Of a stretch of 64,000 bases of DNA, positions 16,981 to 25,608 are shown piece after piece. The number at the start of each line of letters is the position of its first letter. Positions within the stretch are counted from its first letter, which is position 1. The stretch comes from JAENWD01 sp963837165 (lineage in GTDB: Bacteria > Acidobacteriota > Vicinamibacteria > Vicinamibacterales > JAENWD01): contig CAWIMD010000004.1 in assembly GCA_963837165.1 (NCBI GenBank), positions 1,240,001-1,304,000 on the forward strand. Reading direction: 5' to 3'. Both the position numbers and the translations under genes were made by a program. The notes beneath the pieces were generated by a model, which was not told the origin of the DNA, searched no databases, and saw only the letters and a list, made by a program, of their open reading frames with translations.

Positions 16981-17868
16981 TCAGCGCACCAGGCCCAGGT
17001 CGATCAGCGTCTGCCTGATTCGGGCGCGGCTGGCGTCGCCGGGCGGAACCATCGGCAGGCGGTAGACCTCGGCGCAGAGGCCGAGCATGGCGAGCGCGGC
17101 CTTGACGGGAATGGGGTTGGACTCGATGAAGTTGACGAGCATCAGCGGCATCAGCGCCGCGTGCGCGGCCCGCGCGCTGGCGAAGTCGCCCGCCAGCGCG
17201 GCGTTCACCATGGCCGACATGCGATCCGGGACGATGTTGGACGCGACCGAGATGATGCCGCGTCCGCCCACCGCCATCAGCGGCAGCGTCAGCGCATCGT
17301 CTCCCGAGAGCACGGTGAACGTGTCGGGCACCAGCCGGCACACCTCGCACATCTGGGTCATGTTGCCGGAGGCTTCCTTGACGCCGACGATGTTGGGGAT
17401 GGCGGCCAGCCGGGCGAGCGTACGGGGCTCCACGTTCACGCCCGTCCGCCCGGGCACGTTGTAGACGATGAGGGGCAGGGACGTCTTGGCCGCGATGGCG
17501 GCGTAGTGCTGGTAGAGGCCCTCCTGCGTCGGCTTGTTGTAGTAGGGGGTGACCGACAGCAGGCCCTGGACGCCGAGCGTCTCGGCGTGCGCCGCAAGCG
17601 CGGCGACTTCGGCGGTGTCGTAGCCGCCCACGCCCGCGAGCACGGGGATGCGTCCGCCGACGGTCTCGACCGTCAGTCGCACGATGCGGTCGCGCTCCTC
17701 CGGCGACAGCGTCGGCGTCTCGCCCGTCGTGCCGCACGGGACGACGAAGTGCACGCCGCCGGCGACCTGGCGTTCCACCAGCGCGCGGAACGCCGGCTCG
17801 TCAATGTCGCCTGACGACCGGAACGGCGTCACCAGTGCCGTGCCGACCCCCGCCCAGCTTTGTCCCAT
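16981..17868 (-). CDS. dapA: 4-hydroxy-tetrahydrodipicolinate synthase
   Basis: The protein has 295 residues of the class I aldolase (TIM barrel) type. Key positions are visible: GTTGE at 46-50 (substrate-binding Thr-Thr), Tyr136 in IVYNVPGRTG, and the Schiff-base Lys164 in VGVKEASGN. It condenses pyruvate with aspartate semialdehyde as the first committed step to DAP and lysine. dapD follows after one base. Upstream, a 105-base gap holding a large inverted repeat separates it from dapB. Confidence 0.96.
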   Translation of the reverse strand: MGQSWAGVGTALVTPFRSSGDIDEPAFRALVERQVAGGVHFVVPCGTTGETPTLSPEERDRIVRLTVETVGGRIPVLAGVGGYDTAEVAALAAHAETLGVQGLLSVTPYYNKPTQEGLYQHYAAIAAKTSLPLIVYNVPGRTGVNVEPRTLARLAAIPNIVGVKEASGNMTQMCEVCRLVPDTFTVLSGDDALTLPLMAVGGRGIISVASNIVPDRMSAMVNAALAGDFASARAAHAALMPLMLVNFIESNPIPVKAALAMLGLCAEVYRLPMVPPGDASRARIRQTLIDLGLVR

Positions 17869-17883
17869 TCACCCGCTCCCCGG

Positions 17884-17970
17884 AAATTCGATCGGGACGA
17901 ATTTTTCGAAGCTCGTAAATTGGATCGGGACGAATTTCAGGGACACCGGAAATTCGTCCCGATCCAATTT
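17884..17970. repeat. Three GATCGGGACGAATTT repeats; two form a 21-bp hairpin
   Basis: Copy 1 is at 17884-17904, copy 2 at 17917-17937 and copy 3 at 17950-17970. Copy 3 is the exact reverse complement of copy 2, giving a 21-bp perfect stem with a 12-base loop. Copy 1 itself has 7-bp complementary ends. The block fills the gap between dapB and dapA on the same strand. It could act as an attenuator, an mRNA processing site or a mobile REP-like element. The AT-rich ends stand out from the surrounding GC-rich DNA. Confidence 0.9.
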
Positions 17971-17973
17971 CTG

Positions 17974-18696
17974 CTAACTGCTTAGTACGTCACGCATTGT
18001 GTACCAGCCCCGCCGGCCCTTGATCCAGCGGGCCGCCAGCAGCGCACCCCGGGCGAACGTCCCGCGGTCGCGGACGCTATGACTCAGCGTGATCGTCTCG
18101 GACGGCCCGTCGAACCCGACCGTGTGAACCCCGGGCACGTGCCCGGCCCGCGAGCTCGCCACGTCAATCGTCCGCGGGTACCCCGCAGATTCCATCGCGG
18201 CGCGGATGCCGAGCGCCGTGCCCGACGGCGCGTCGAGCTTCCGATCGTGGTGAATCTCGTGAAGCCAGGCGCCGAAGTCCGGCTGCGACCCCACCAGTCG
18301 CGCGGCCGTGGCCGCGATCGACTCGAACAGCACGGCCCCGACCGAGAAGTTCGCCGCCGCGACCACTCCAATCCCCGACTCGACGGCCAGCGATCGCAGC
18401 GCCTCGCGATCCTCGGTCCAGCCGGTCGTGCCGACGACGGCGTTCAGCTTCAGCCGTGCGTACCGCCGGATATTCTGCCGCACCGCGGCCGGCGTGGTGA
18501 AGTCGATGGCGGCGTCCACGTCCTGCCACGCCCCGTCGCTCAGCCCCTGCCCCTCGGCGTTCAGGTCCTCGTCGAGCACACCAGCCACCTCGCACCCGAG
18601 CTCGGGCGCAAGGCGCTCCACGAGCCGGCCCATCCGGCCGTAACCGACGATGAGGACGCGGACGGGGGGCGCGGGCGGGGGAGACGTGGGCACCAT
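17974..18696 (-). CDS. dapB: 4-hydroxy-tetrahydrodipicolinate reductase
   Basis: The product has 240 residues. The N-terminal Rossmann motif VLIVGYGRMGRLVE, the GTTGWTEDRE loop and the catalytic signature EIHHDRKLDAPSGTALG (His-His-Lys) identify DapB, which reduces hydroxy-tetrahydrodipicolinate with NAD(P)H. The start has a Pro-rich leader (MVPTSPPPAPP); an internal start is possible. It is first in the minus-strand dap cluster, and the hairpin right after its stop could uncouple it from dapA. Confidence 0.95.
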   Translation of the reverse strand: MVPTSPPPAPPVRVLIVGYGRMGRLVERLAPELGCEVAGVLDEDLNAEGQGLSDGAWQDVDAAIDFTTPAAVRQNIRRYARLKLNAVVGTTGWTEDREALRSLAVESGIGVVAAANFSVGAVLFESIAATAARLVGSQPDFGAWLHEIHHDRKLDAPSGTALGIRAAMESAGYPRTIDVASSRAGHVPGVHTVGFDGPSETITLSHSVRDRGTFARGALLAARWIKGRRGWYTMRDVLSS

Positions 18697-18748
18697 GGGA
18701 ACGGGACGCGGCGACTAGTGTACTCTCGGACCGCGGCGGCGGGCGACG

Positions 18749-20008
18749 TCAAATCGGCCTGAGAAGGCCCGCGCGCGTGGCCGCGTTGTTCCGAACGAGC
18801 AGCAGCACCGCCACGATCGCACCCAGCGGCACCACGCTGGCCGTCAGCAGGATCGGCGCGAACGACAGCCGGTCCGCAATCGCTCCGGTGATGTAGGTCG
18901 CGAGAATGGTCCCGATGCCGGCGCCGGTGCCACTCAGCCCGCTCACGGACGCCACCGAGCCGGTCGGGTACACGTCCGCCGGGAGATTCAGGATCATCGT
19001 CGAGAGCGCGGCATACGAGAACGTCGACACCGCGAAGCACGCGACCAGCACGCCGAACGAGTGGATGAACACCGTGGGAGCCAGCAGCGTCATCCCGAGT
19101 CCGCCGGCCACGACGACCGCCTTGCGGGCGCGGCCCACCGCCCAGCCGCGGGCGATCAGCCAGCTCGACGCGCCTCCGCCGGCGAAGTTTCCGAGGTCGG
19201 CCGCGAGGAACGGCACCCAGAAGGCGAGCAGGCTCTCCTCCAGGCGATAGCCCCTCGAAACCAGATAGATGGCGAACCAGTCGGTGATGAAGAACCAGAC
19301 CGGATCGGTCAACGCCTTGCTGATGACGATGCCCCAGGTCTGCGGGAGCGAGAGCAGCGTGGCGTAGGGCAATGCCGGTCCCTGGCGCCCGCCCTCGTCG
19401 CGGCTGGCGAGAATCGCCGCCCGCTCGTCGGGCGAGATCCAGGGGTGCGTCTCCGGCGGATGGTAGAGCATGCGGAAGAGGACCAGCCATCCCAATCCCA
19501 GCAGGCCTGTCACGACGAACGCCGGACGCCAGGTGCCGGCCGCGGCGGTGACGCCCAGCACGATGAAGGGCGCCAGGGCGCCGCCGATCGACGACCCCGA
19601 GTCGAACAGCGCCACGGCCCAGCCGCTCTCCCGTCGCGGAAACCACTCGGAGACGGCCTTGGTCGCGCCGGGCCAGTTCGCGGATTCGCCGAGCCCGAGG
19701 CAGAACCGGCAGGCGGCAAAGCTCCGGAGGCCCCCGGCAAACGAGGTGAGCATCGCCGTGAGCGAATAGAAGGCGACGGTCAGCGTCAGCCCCGTCCGGG
19801 TCCCGACGCGATCGAGGAAGCGGCCCGCGACACCCTGCCCGCCGGCGTACGCGATCCGGAACGCGATGATGAGCAGGGCGAAGTCCGTGTTCGTCCACCC
19901 GAATTCGGTTTTCAGGTGGGGTCCGAGCACGTTGAGCGTCTGTCGGTCGATGTAGTTGATGACGGTCGAGAGGAACAGCAGTCCTCCGACGATCCAGCGG
20001 ACCGGCAA
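18749..20008 (-). CDS. MFS transporter, ACS (hexuronate/anion:cation symporter) type
   Basis: The product has 419 residues and about twelve hydrophobic segments. The ACS hallmark INYIDRQTLNVLGP opens the protein, with FLDRVGTRTG between helices 2 and 3 and RFCLGLGESANWPGATKAVS in helix 4. The apparent start is TTG at 20008, one base after the stop of the deaminase gene, so translation is probably coupled. Linkage to glucosamine-6-phosphate deaminase suggests an amino-sugar or sugar-acid substrate. It resembles the second ACS transporter at 42751, which belongs to a mannonate operon. Confidence 0.87.
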   Translation of the reverse strand: MPVRWIVGGLLFLSTVINYIDRQTLNVLGPHLKTEFGWTNTDFALLIIAFRIAYAGGQGVAGRFLDRVGTRTGLTLTVAFYSLTAMLTSFAGGLRSFAACRFCLGLGESANWPGATKAVSEWFPRRESGWAVALFDSGSSIGGALAPFIVLGVTAAAGTWRPAFVVTGLLGLGWLVLFRMLYHPPETHPWISPDERAAILASRDEGGRQGPALPYATLLSLPQTWGIVISKALTDPVWFFITDWFAIYLVSRGYRLEESLLAFWVPFLAADLGNFAGGGASSWLIARGWAVGRARKAVVVAGGLGMTLLAPTVFIHSFGVLVACFAVSTFSYAALSTMILNLPADVYPTGSVASVSGLSGTGAGIGTILATYITGAIADRLSFAPILLTASVVPLGAIVAVLLLVRNNAATRAGLLRPI

Positions 20009-20009
20009 C

Positions 20010-20777
20010 CTAGCGGTCCGGACCGGCCGCCACGCGGCCCGTCAGCGACGTCAGGAGCGATGCCGACCCCCGATCGAGGTACAGCGTCGCCGCCGGATGC
20101 GTCTGGAGAATCGACGCCGGCACGAGCGGCGTCACCGGCCCCTCGACGGTCCCTCGCACGGCCTCCGCCTTCCTCAGGTCCGGCACGACCACCAGGATCC
20201 GGCGGGCCTTGAGGATCTGCTGCACCGACATGGAGATGGCACGCTGGGGCACCTCCTCGAGCGTCGCGAACCACCCCTCGCCCACCTGCTGGCGCCGGCA
20301 GGCCTCGTCGAGCGTGACCACGAGATACGGCTCGCGGGTCTCGAAATCCGCGGGCGGGTCGTTGAAGGCCAGGTGACCGTTCTCGCCGATGCCGACGAAC
20401 GCGACGTCGATCGGCGCCTCGTCCAGGGCCCGCCCTGCCCCACGACACACCAGCTCCGGGTCGAGCTCGCCGTCGAGCAGGTGGACGGATCCGATCCCGG
20501 TGGGCTCGATCAGGCGGTCCAGCAGGTAGCGCCGGAAGCTGGCGCGGTGCGTCACGGGAATCCCGAGATACTCGTCGAGATGGAACAGCTCGACCTGGGC
20601 CCATGGAAGCTCGTGGTGGCCGGTCAGGGCTTCGAGAAAGTGCAGTTGGGAAGCGCCGGTGGCGGCAATGATGCGGGCGCGGCCGCGGCTGGCGACGGCG
20701 TCGTCGATGAGGGCGGCCGCATCGGAGGCGGCTGCCCGCCCAAGCGCGGCCGGGTCGTCGAAGAGTCGGAGATCCAC
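20010..20777 (-). CDS. nagB: Glucosamine-6-phosphate deaminase-family protein
   Basis: The protein has 255 residues, close to the usual 240-270. NagB signatures are present: an ATGASQ phosphate loop near residue 39, FHLDEYLG with the active-site Asp, and FVGIGENGHLAFNDPP. It converts glucosamine 6-phosphate to fructose 6-phosphate and ammonia, linking amino-sugar use to glycolysis. The allosteric-site residues cannot be judged here. It precedes the ACS transporter by one base. Confidence 0.9.
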   Translation of the reverse strand: MDLRLFDDPAALGRAAASDAAALIDDAVASRGRARIIAATGASQLHFLEALTGHHELPWAQVELFHLDEYLGIPVTHRASFRRYLLDRLIEPTGIGSVHLLDGELDPELVCRGAGRALDEAPIDVAFVGIGENGHLAFNDPPADFETREPYLVVTLDEACRRQQVGEGWFATLEEVPQRAISMSVQQILKARRILVVVPDLRKAEAVRGTVEGPVTPLVPASILQTHPAATLYLDRGSASLLTSLTGRVAAGPDR

Positions 20778-20819
20778 AGCGGTCGGACAGTAGCCCGGTC
20801 GCCGTGCTGGGTCAAGACG

Positions 20820-20960
20820 CTAGCGTGTGACGAGCTTCAGGACGGCAATGACGGCCCAGGTGCCGCAGTTCAGCAGCAGGGCCTCGGCGGGATTCATGAC
20901 CATCCGGCGCCGCAGGCGTTGCCATTCCAGATCGCTCAGGACTGCCTCGATATTTCGCAT
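20820..20960 (-). CDS. Small hypothetical protein, 46 residues
   Basis: The frame starts MRNIEAVLSDLEWQRLRRRM and ends in a hydrophobic stretch (LLLNCGTWAVIAVLKLVTR). The ATG at 20960 has a GAGGAAC site at proper spacing. A longer frame to 21074 adds a Pro-rich segment without ribosome-site support. No family is recognised. It might be a tail-anchored membrane peptide. The gap 20961-21223 upstream shows no other gene. Confidence 0.5.
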   Translation of the reverse strand: MRNIEAVLSDLEWQRLRRRMVMNPAEALLLNCGTWAVIAVLKLVTR

Positions 20961-21223
20961 GTCCGTTCCTCGCTCAGACGGGTCGTGACAGGCGGATTCA
21001 GTGCAAACCAGGCGCCATGGCCATGTTGCGGGCATGTCTGGCCCCGGGAGAAATATCGGCCCGGGCGGTCGCAAGCCTTAGCTCAGCAATTCGAACTCGA
21101 CATCACTCGTCGGGTCAAGGATTTACACGCCCACACGAGATATTTTTCGCACTGGCCGACATGGCCTACGCGGGGTTGCGCGATTCTCTGCCGGCGGGCA
21201 GACTACGGACGGTTCTCTGACAC

Positions 21224-21934
21224 ATGGGCAACTCTCGCGTCCGGCCTGCCGTTCCCGCGCACGAAAATTTCAAATCCGATCGGGACGAACTGGCAAAACT
21301 GCCGCTCGAGGGGCGATTCGACCGGATCTTCCGCCGAAACCTCTGGGGCGCCGCCTCACGGTCGGGCATCGGTTCCGAGCTGGCGTCGACGGCGTCGCTG
21401 CGCGAGCAGTTGCCGGGGTTCCTGGCCACCCTGCGCGTGCGCTCGCTGCTCGACGTGCCGTGCGGGGACTTCTCGTGGCTCAGCACGGTGGATTTGCCGG
21501 CGGACTACGTCGGCGCCGACATCGTGGCCGATCTTGTCGCCGCCAACGAGCGGCGCTTCGGCGGTCCGGGGCGCCGGTTCGTGCGGCTGGACCTGACCAC
21601 CGATCCCCTGCCGCGCGCCGATCTCGTGCTCAGTCGCGACTGCCTCGTGCACCTGTCGTTCGGCAACATCGGCAGGGCGCTCGCCAACATCCGGCAGAGC
21701 GGCGCCGACTACCTGCTCACGACCACGTTCCTCGAGCACGACGAGAACCGCGACGTCGAGGACGGCGACTGGCGGCTGCTGAATCTCGAACGGCCGCCCT
21801 TCTCGCTCCCGGCTCCCGACGCCGTGCTCGTCGAGGGCTGCACGGAAGGCGAGGGCGCGTACGCCGACAAGGCGCTGGGACTGTGGCGCGTCTCGCGCCT
21901 GCCGGCCGCAGCGGCGGAACCACACCAGTCATGA
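21224..21934 (+). CDS. Class I SAM-dependent methyltransferase
   Basis: The protein has 236 residues. Motif I is RSLLDVPCGDFSWL, followed by VDLPADYVGADIVADLV (motif II acidic residue), RADLVLSRDCLVHLSFG (motif IV region) and TTTFLEHDENRDV. The substrate is unknown. The N-terminus contains FKSDRDELAK, encoded by a copy of the GATCGGGACGAA repeat core (about 21272-21290), so a repeat may have been recruited into coding sequence. The stop overlaps the ATG of the next small gene. Confidence 0.82.
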   Translation: MGNSRVRPAVPAHENFKSDRDELAKLPLEGRFDRIFRRNLWGAASRSGIGSELASTASLREQLPGFLATLRVRSLLDVPCGDFSWLSTVDLPADYVGADIVADLVAANERRFGGPGRRFVRLDLTTDPLPRADLVLSRDCLVHLSFGNIGRALANIRQSGADYLLTTTFLEHDENRDVEDGDWRLLNLERPPFSLPAPDAVLVEGCTEGEGAYADKALGLWRVSRLPAAAAEPHQS

Positions 21935-22092
21935 GCGGGCTGCTCGGCTTCGTCGGCGCGACGCTCGGCGGCTGGATCGGCTGGTGGCTGGGCGCGTTCG
22001 TCGGCATCATGACGGCATTCTTCGTCAGCATCATCGGGTCGGGCGTCGGGCTCTATTACGGGCGCCGGCTCGCGCAATGGCTCATCGAATGA
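21931..22092 (+). CDS. Small two-helix membrane protein
   Basis: This is a 53-residue protein whose ATG overlaps the methyltransferase stop (ATGA). It has two glycine-rich hydrophobic segments (LLGFVGATLGGWIGWWLG and FVGIMTAFFVSIIGSGVG) and ends in YYGRRLAQWLIE. Similar tiny proteins with a GxxGxxxGWWxG pattern occur widely without known function. The coupled start makes it likely to be expressed. Confidence 0.7.
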   Translation: MSGLLGFVGATLGGWIGWWLGAFVGIMTAFFVSIIGSGVGLYYGRRLAQWLIE

Positions 22093-22105
22093 GAGGCACA
22101 CGGAG

Positions 22106-22993
22106 ATGAAGCGTCGAGCGATCCTGACGTGTCTGCTGGCTGGCGTCCTCGTCGCGCCGGCAACGGCGCGCCCCGCGCCGCGCGAGGCATTGACCGCGCA
22201 CCAGGTGATTGAGCGAATCAAGACGCACGTCGGCATCCCGTGGATGGCCGAGACCGTGGACACCTTCAAGACCGGCAACCCCGACGAGCCGGTGACCGGC
22301 ATCGCCGTAACGATGATGGCGACCTTCGACGTGCTCCGGCGGGCCGCCGCGGCGGGCGCGAACCTCGTGATCACGCACGAGCCGACCTTCTACGACCACC
22401 AGGATCCGACCGCCGAGCTCGAACGGGAGCACGACGCGGTGTATCGCGCCAAGGCGGACTTCATCGCCGCGCACCACATGGTGGTGTGGCGCTTCCACGA
22501 CCACTGGCACCGCATGGCGCCCGACGGGATTCTGGCGGGAATGATCGACGCACTCGGCTGGAAGCCGTACCAGACTGGCGACGCGCCCAACGTCTTCGTG
22601 CTGCCCGAGACAACGCTCGCCGCGCTGGCGGCCGACATCAGCGCGAAGCTCGACGCCCGGACGCTCCGCGTCGTGGGGCCACCCGGCATGAAGGTCTCGA
22701 AGGTGGCGCTGGCGCCTGGCTACGCAGGCTTCCCGGCCAACCGCCACGTCCTGCAGCGCGACGACGTGCAGGTGGAGGTGATCGGGGAGGCGCGGGAATG
22801 GGAAGGCGTCGAATATGCCGCCGACGCCGTGGCCGCCGGCCTCGACAAGGCGCTCATCGTGGTCGGCCACATCCCGTCGGAGCAGGCAGGGATGGCGTAC
22901 TGCGCGGACTGGCTGAAGACGTTCGTCACCGAGGTGCCGGTCACGTTCGTGCCGGCTAAGCAGGCGTTCTGGTCGCCGGCGGCCGGGCACTAG
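22106..22993 (+). CDS. Exported Nif3-like dinuclear-metal-site protein
   Basis: The product has 295 residues. The signal peptide KRRAILTCLLAGVLVAPATA is unusual, because Nif3/YbgI proteins are normally cytoplasmic. Nif3 features follow: GIAVTMMATFDVLRRAAAAG, NLVITHEPTFYDHQD (first metal His), RFHDHWHRMAPDG, and the C-terminal strand region IVVGHIPSEQAGMAYCADWL (second metal site). Nif3-family members bind two metal ions as toroidal hexamers and are thought to be hydrolases or cyclohydrolases. It sits 13 bases after the small membrane protein gene. Confidence 0.85.
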   Translation: MKRRAILTCLLAGVLVAPATARPAPREALTAHQVIERIKTHVGIPWMAETVDTFKTGNPDEPVTGIAVTMMATFDVLRRAAAAGANLVITHEPTFYDHQDPTAELEREHDAVYRAKADFIAAHHMVVWRFHDHWHRMAPDGILAGMIDALGWKPYQTGDAPNVFVLPETTLAALAADISAKLDARTLRVVGPPGMKVSKVALAPGYAGFPANRHVLQRDDVQVEVIGEAREWEGVEYAADAVAAGLDKALIVVGHIPSEQAGMAYCADWLKTFVTEVPVTFVPAKQAFWSPAAGH

Positions 22994-23070
22994 GCCGCCC
23001 GAGCCTCGAGCGGTTCGGTCGCGGGAGAAAGCGCCTGCCACAAAGAGACGGCCTCGAGCGTTCTTGGGGT

Positions 23071-23614
23071 GTGAACGCACAGAGCATGGCCGCCTCGAGC
23101 GAGATGGACGCGCCCGACCCGGCCGAACTGCATCGGATCTTCCGCGCGCACTACCAGCGCATCGCCCGCGTGATCGGCCGTGTCATTCACGACCAGGCCC
23201 GCGCGGAGGAACTGGCGGTCGACGTCTTCCTGAAGTGGTGGCCGAATTCCCGTGCGCATGGCGACGGGGCCGAAGGATGGTTGTACCGTACCGCGGTTCG
23301 CCTGGGGCTCGACGAACTGCGGCGCAGGAATCGCCGCAGCCGGCTGGACCGCGTGTTCGGCGCGTTCCGCCAGGCGCCTCCGACGCCCGAACACGTCTAT
23401 GTCTCCACACTCGAGCAGAAGCAGGTACGCACAGTGCTCGCGGCGCTGACTCGTCGCCATGCGGAGCTGCTGCTCCTGAGAAGCCAGGGACTGACCTACC
23501 AGGAGCTGGCAGCCGCGCTCGCGATCAGTCCTTCGGTACGTTGGCAGCCTCCTCAATCGCGCGCAGGAGGCCTTCCGCACCGAATATCGGAGGCGCTATG
23601 GAATTGCATCGTGA
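23071..23614 (+). pseudogene. ECF sigma factor with a +1 frameshift in region 4
   Basis: Starting at GTG 23071 (or ATG 23086) the frame gives region 2 (IFRAHYQRIARVIGRVIHDQ, ELAVDVFLKWWPNS) and the start of region 4 (LLLLRSQGLTYQELAAALAI). At SPS, around 23536-23539, the reading must shift forward one base. The next frame continues VGSLLNRAQEAFRTEYRRRY and then GIAS to a TGA at 23612. Together these restore a normal sigma-70 region 4 helix-turn-helix. Unshifted, the DNA-binding recognition helix is lost. The restored stop would overlap the next gene by 17 bases, the usual sigma/anti-sigma coupling. The extra base may be a true mutation or a sequence error. Confidence 0.85.
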
Positions 23615-24512
23615 AGATCGCTGGGTTGCCGATCGCCTGGCATCGATCGAACCGGGCTGGACACCCGACACGCGACGTGCGCACGCGGTGCTGCTCGGCA
23701 GCCTGACGGGCCGTCGACCGCGGAGGCGGCTTCTGGCCGCGATCGCTCTCGTCGCGGCCAGCGTGGCCGTCGCCATGCTCCCGGAGGTACGGACACTGGC
23801 GCAGGCGGCATGGACCCGGTTCGTCGTGAATGGGGTCGGCATCGTGCCGTTCGATCTGTCGCAGCTGCCGCTCCAACTGCACGTGACGACGGACGGCACG
23901 GTGGAACAGGTCGCCGACCTCGCGCAGGCCGCGGCCAAGGCGGGCTTCATGCCCCGTCTGCCGGCCGCAGGACTGCTGCCGGACACTCCGCGTCTGGTCG
24001 TCACTGGTCCAATGGTCATCTCGCAGACAGTGCACGTCAGCGAGCTGGTCGCCGCGCTCACTCGGGCGGGAGCTCGGGATGTCGAGATTCCAGCCAGCTG
24101 GGAGGGCGCGGTCCTGCGAGCCGACATCGGGCCGATGGTGGGCGCCAACTATTCGGATGGCACGGAAATCCTGCAGGTGCAGCCGATCACCCTCTCAGTC
24201 CCGGCGGGATTCGCGTTGGACCGGTTCGGAGAGGCGGCCTTCCGAAGCATCGGCGTTCCCGCCCCGATGGCGCGGACGATGGGCCGGGAGTTCGCCGCCC
24301 ACCCGGTCTGGCTGCTCGATACCTCGGATGACACTCGGGTCACCGTGCAGGAAATCGGCCTGCGGACCGGGCTGGGATTGCTGGTCGAGGACCTGGATGA
24401 CCGCGGGCGCGTGGCTCGCGCGACCATCGTCCGCGGCACGGCCGATCGCCTGTATGCGGTCGAGAGCCATTCGCGGGCGCTGACCTTCGCGGTCGCCGAT
24501 GCACTGCCCTGA
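23598..24512 (+). CDS. Membrane-anchored sigma-factor partner (anti-sigma/DUF4367-like)
   Basis: The protein has 304 residues from the ATG at 23598, which overlaps the restored end of the sigma gene. A 50-residue cytoplasmic part (MELHREDRWVADRLASIEPG) precedes one transmembrane segment (LLAAIALVAASVAVAML) and a large outer domain with TVEQVADLAQAAAKAGFMPR, resembling DUF4367-type sensors. Position and topology indicate an anti-sigma factor or regulator for the ECF factor. No zinc-binding anti-sigma HxxxCxxC motif is visible, so the inhibitory mechanism is uncertain. Confidence 0.7.
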   Translation: MELHREDRWVADRLASIEPGWTPDTRRAHAVLLGSLTGRRPRRRLLAAIALVAASVAVAMLPEVRTLAQAAWTRFVVNGVGIVPFDLSQLPLQLHVTTDGTVEQVADLAQAAAKAGFMPRLPAAGLLPDTPRLVVTGPMVISQTVHVSELVAALTRAGARDVEIPASWEGAVLRADIGPMVGANYSDGTEILQVQPITLSVPAGFALDRFGEAAFRSIGVPAPMARTMGREFAAHPVWLLDTSDDTRVTVQEIGLRTGLGLLVEDLDDRGRVARATIVRGTADRLYAVESHSRALTFAVADALP

Positions 24513-24556
24513 GGCGCCGCCGGCGCGGTCCCGATCCCAGCCGAGCGGGGCGTGGC

Positions 24557-25570
24557 CTATCCGCGCCGGTTCCGCCAGCCGTCCACGGCGACGGCAATCA
24601 CGATGATGGCGCCGATGATGATCTCCTGGACGTAGTTCGGCCAGCCCATCTGCTGGCTGCCGTTCCTCAGCACGGCCATGATCACGGCGCCGACCATCGA
24701 GCCGAGGATCGTGCCCACGCCGCCGTTCAGCGATCCGCCGCCGATGACGACCGCCGCGATCACGTCGAGCTCGCTGCCGATGGCGACGGTCGGATCGCCC
24801 TGCCGGAGCCGCGACATCTGCATCACGCCCGCGAGGCCGACGAGCAGGCCGGAGATCGCGTAGATCCACACCTTGAGGCGGTCGACGGGGATGCCGCACG
24901 CGCGGGCGGCCGCCTCATTCGAGCCGATCGCGAAGACCCGCCGGCCGAACACGGTGTAGCGCAGCACCAGCGCCATCAGGACGGCCAGGATCAGCGTCAC
25001 CCAGACGCCCGCCGCCACGATCAGCCAGTCCGGCTGCGGGAAGGTCACGGCGAGCTCGTTGACCCATGTCTGGGGCACGTTGACGGTCTGCTGGCCCGCA
25101 ATCCACTTGGCCACGCCGCGCGCCATGCCGAGCGTGCCCAGTGTCGCGATGAACGGGATGACTTTCAGCCGGGTGACGAGCAGGCCGTTGACGATCCCGG
25201 CCACGCCGCCGGCCGCCACACCCTCGAGGACCGCGACGATGGGCGTCGTCCCGGTGCGAAGCGCCAGCGCCGTCACCACGCCGGTGAGCGCGATCACGGA
25301 TCCGACCGACAGGTCGATGCCTCCGCTCACCATCACCATCGTCATGCCAATCGCGCCAAGCGCGACGATCACGGTCTGCGCGACCACGATGCGGAAGTTG
25401 CGGACGGAGAGGTACTGTTCCGGCGAGTCCATCATCACGGCGAAGACCACGATGACGACGACGAGCCCGATGAAGGGCCCGAGACGCGAGAGCCACGACC
25501 TGGCCGAGCCTGGGATGCCGTTCATCGATGCCCGTTCAGCAGGAGCCGCCGTGCCATTCACCACATCCAC
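24557..25570 (-). CDS. Sugar ABC transporter permease, RbsC-like
   Basis: The product has 337 residues from GTG 25570; an ATG at 25525 is an alternative start. It contains eight to ten hydrophobic segments and the BPD_transp_2 signatures GAIGMTMVMVSGGIDLSVGS and GRRVFAIGSNEAAARACGIP, plus IAAVVIGGGSLNGGVGTILG. It forms the membrane channel for a ribose-class importer with the ATPase at 25719 and the binding lipoprotein encoded divergently at 30955. A 7-base repeat array fills the gap to the ATPase gene. Confidence 0.92.
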   Translation of the reverse strand: MDVVNGTAAPAERASMNGIPGSARSWLSRLGPFIGLVVVIVVFAVMMDSPEQYLSVRNFRIVVAQTVIVALGAIGMTMVMVSGGIDLSVGSVIALTGVVTALALRTGTTPIVAVLEGVAAGGVAGIVNGLLVTRLKVIPFIATLGTLGMARGVAKWIAGQQTVNVPQTWVNELAVTFPQPDWLIVAAGVWVTLILAVLMALVLRYTVFGRRVFAIGSNEAAARACGIPVDRLKVWIYAISGLLVGLAGVMQMSRLRQGDPTVAIGSELDVIAAVVIGGGSLNGGVGTILGSMVGAVIMAVLRNGSQQMGWPNYVQEIIIGAIIVIAVAVDGWRNRRG

Positions 25571-25608
25571 CCCTGTAGGAGCTCATTCGCCAATGCGTTC
25601 CGTCATCC

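Noticed and set aside
23064..23600. N-terminal extension of the anti-sigma-like protein
   Set aside because: The long frame upstream of 23598 is a shadow of the sigma factor; the ATG at 23598 fits the normal sigma/anti-sigma overlap.
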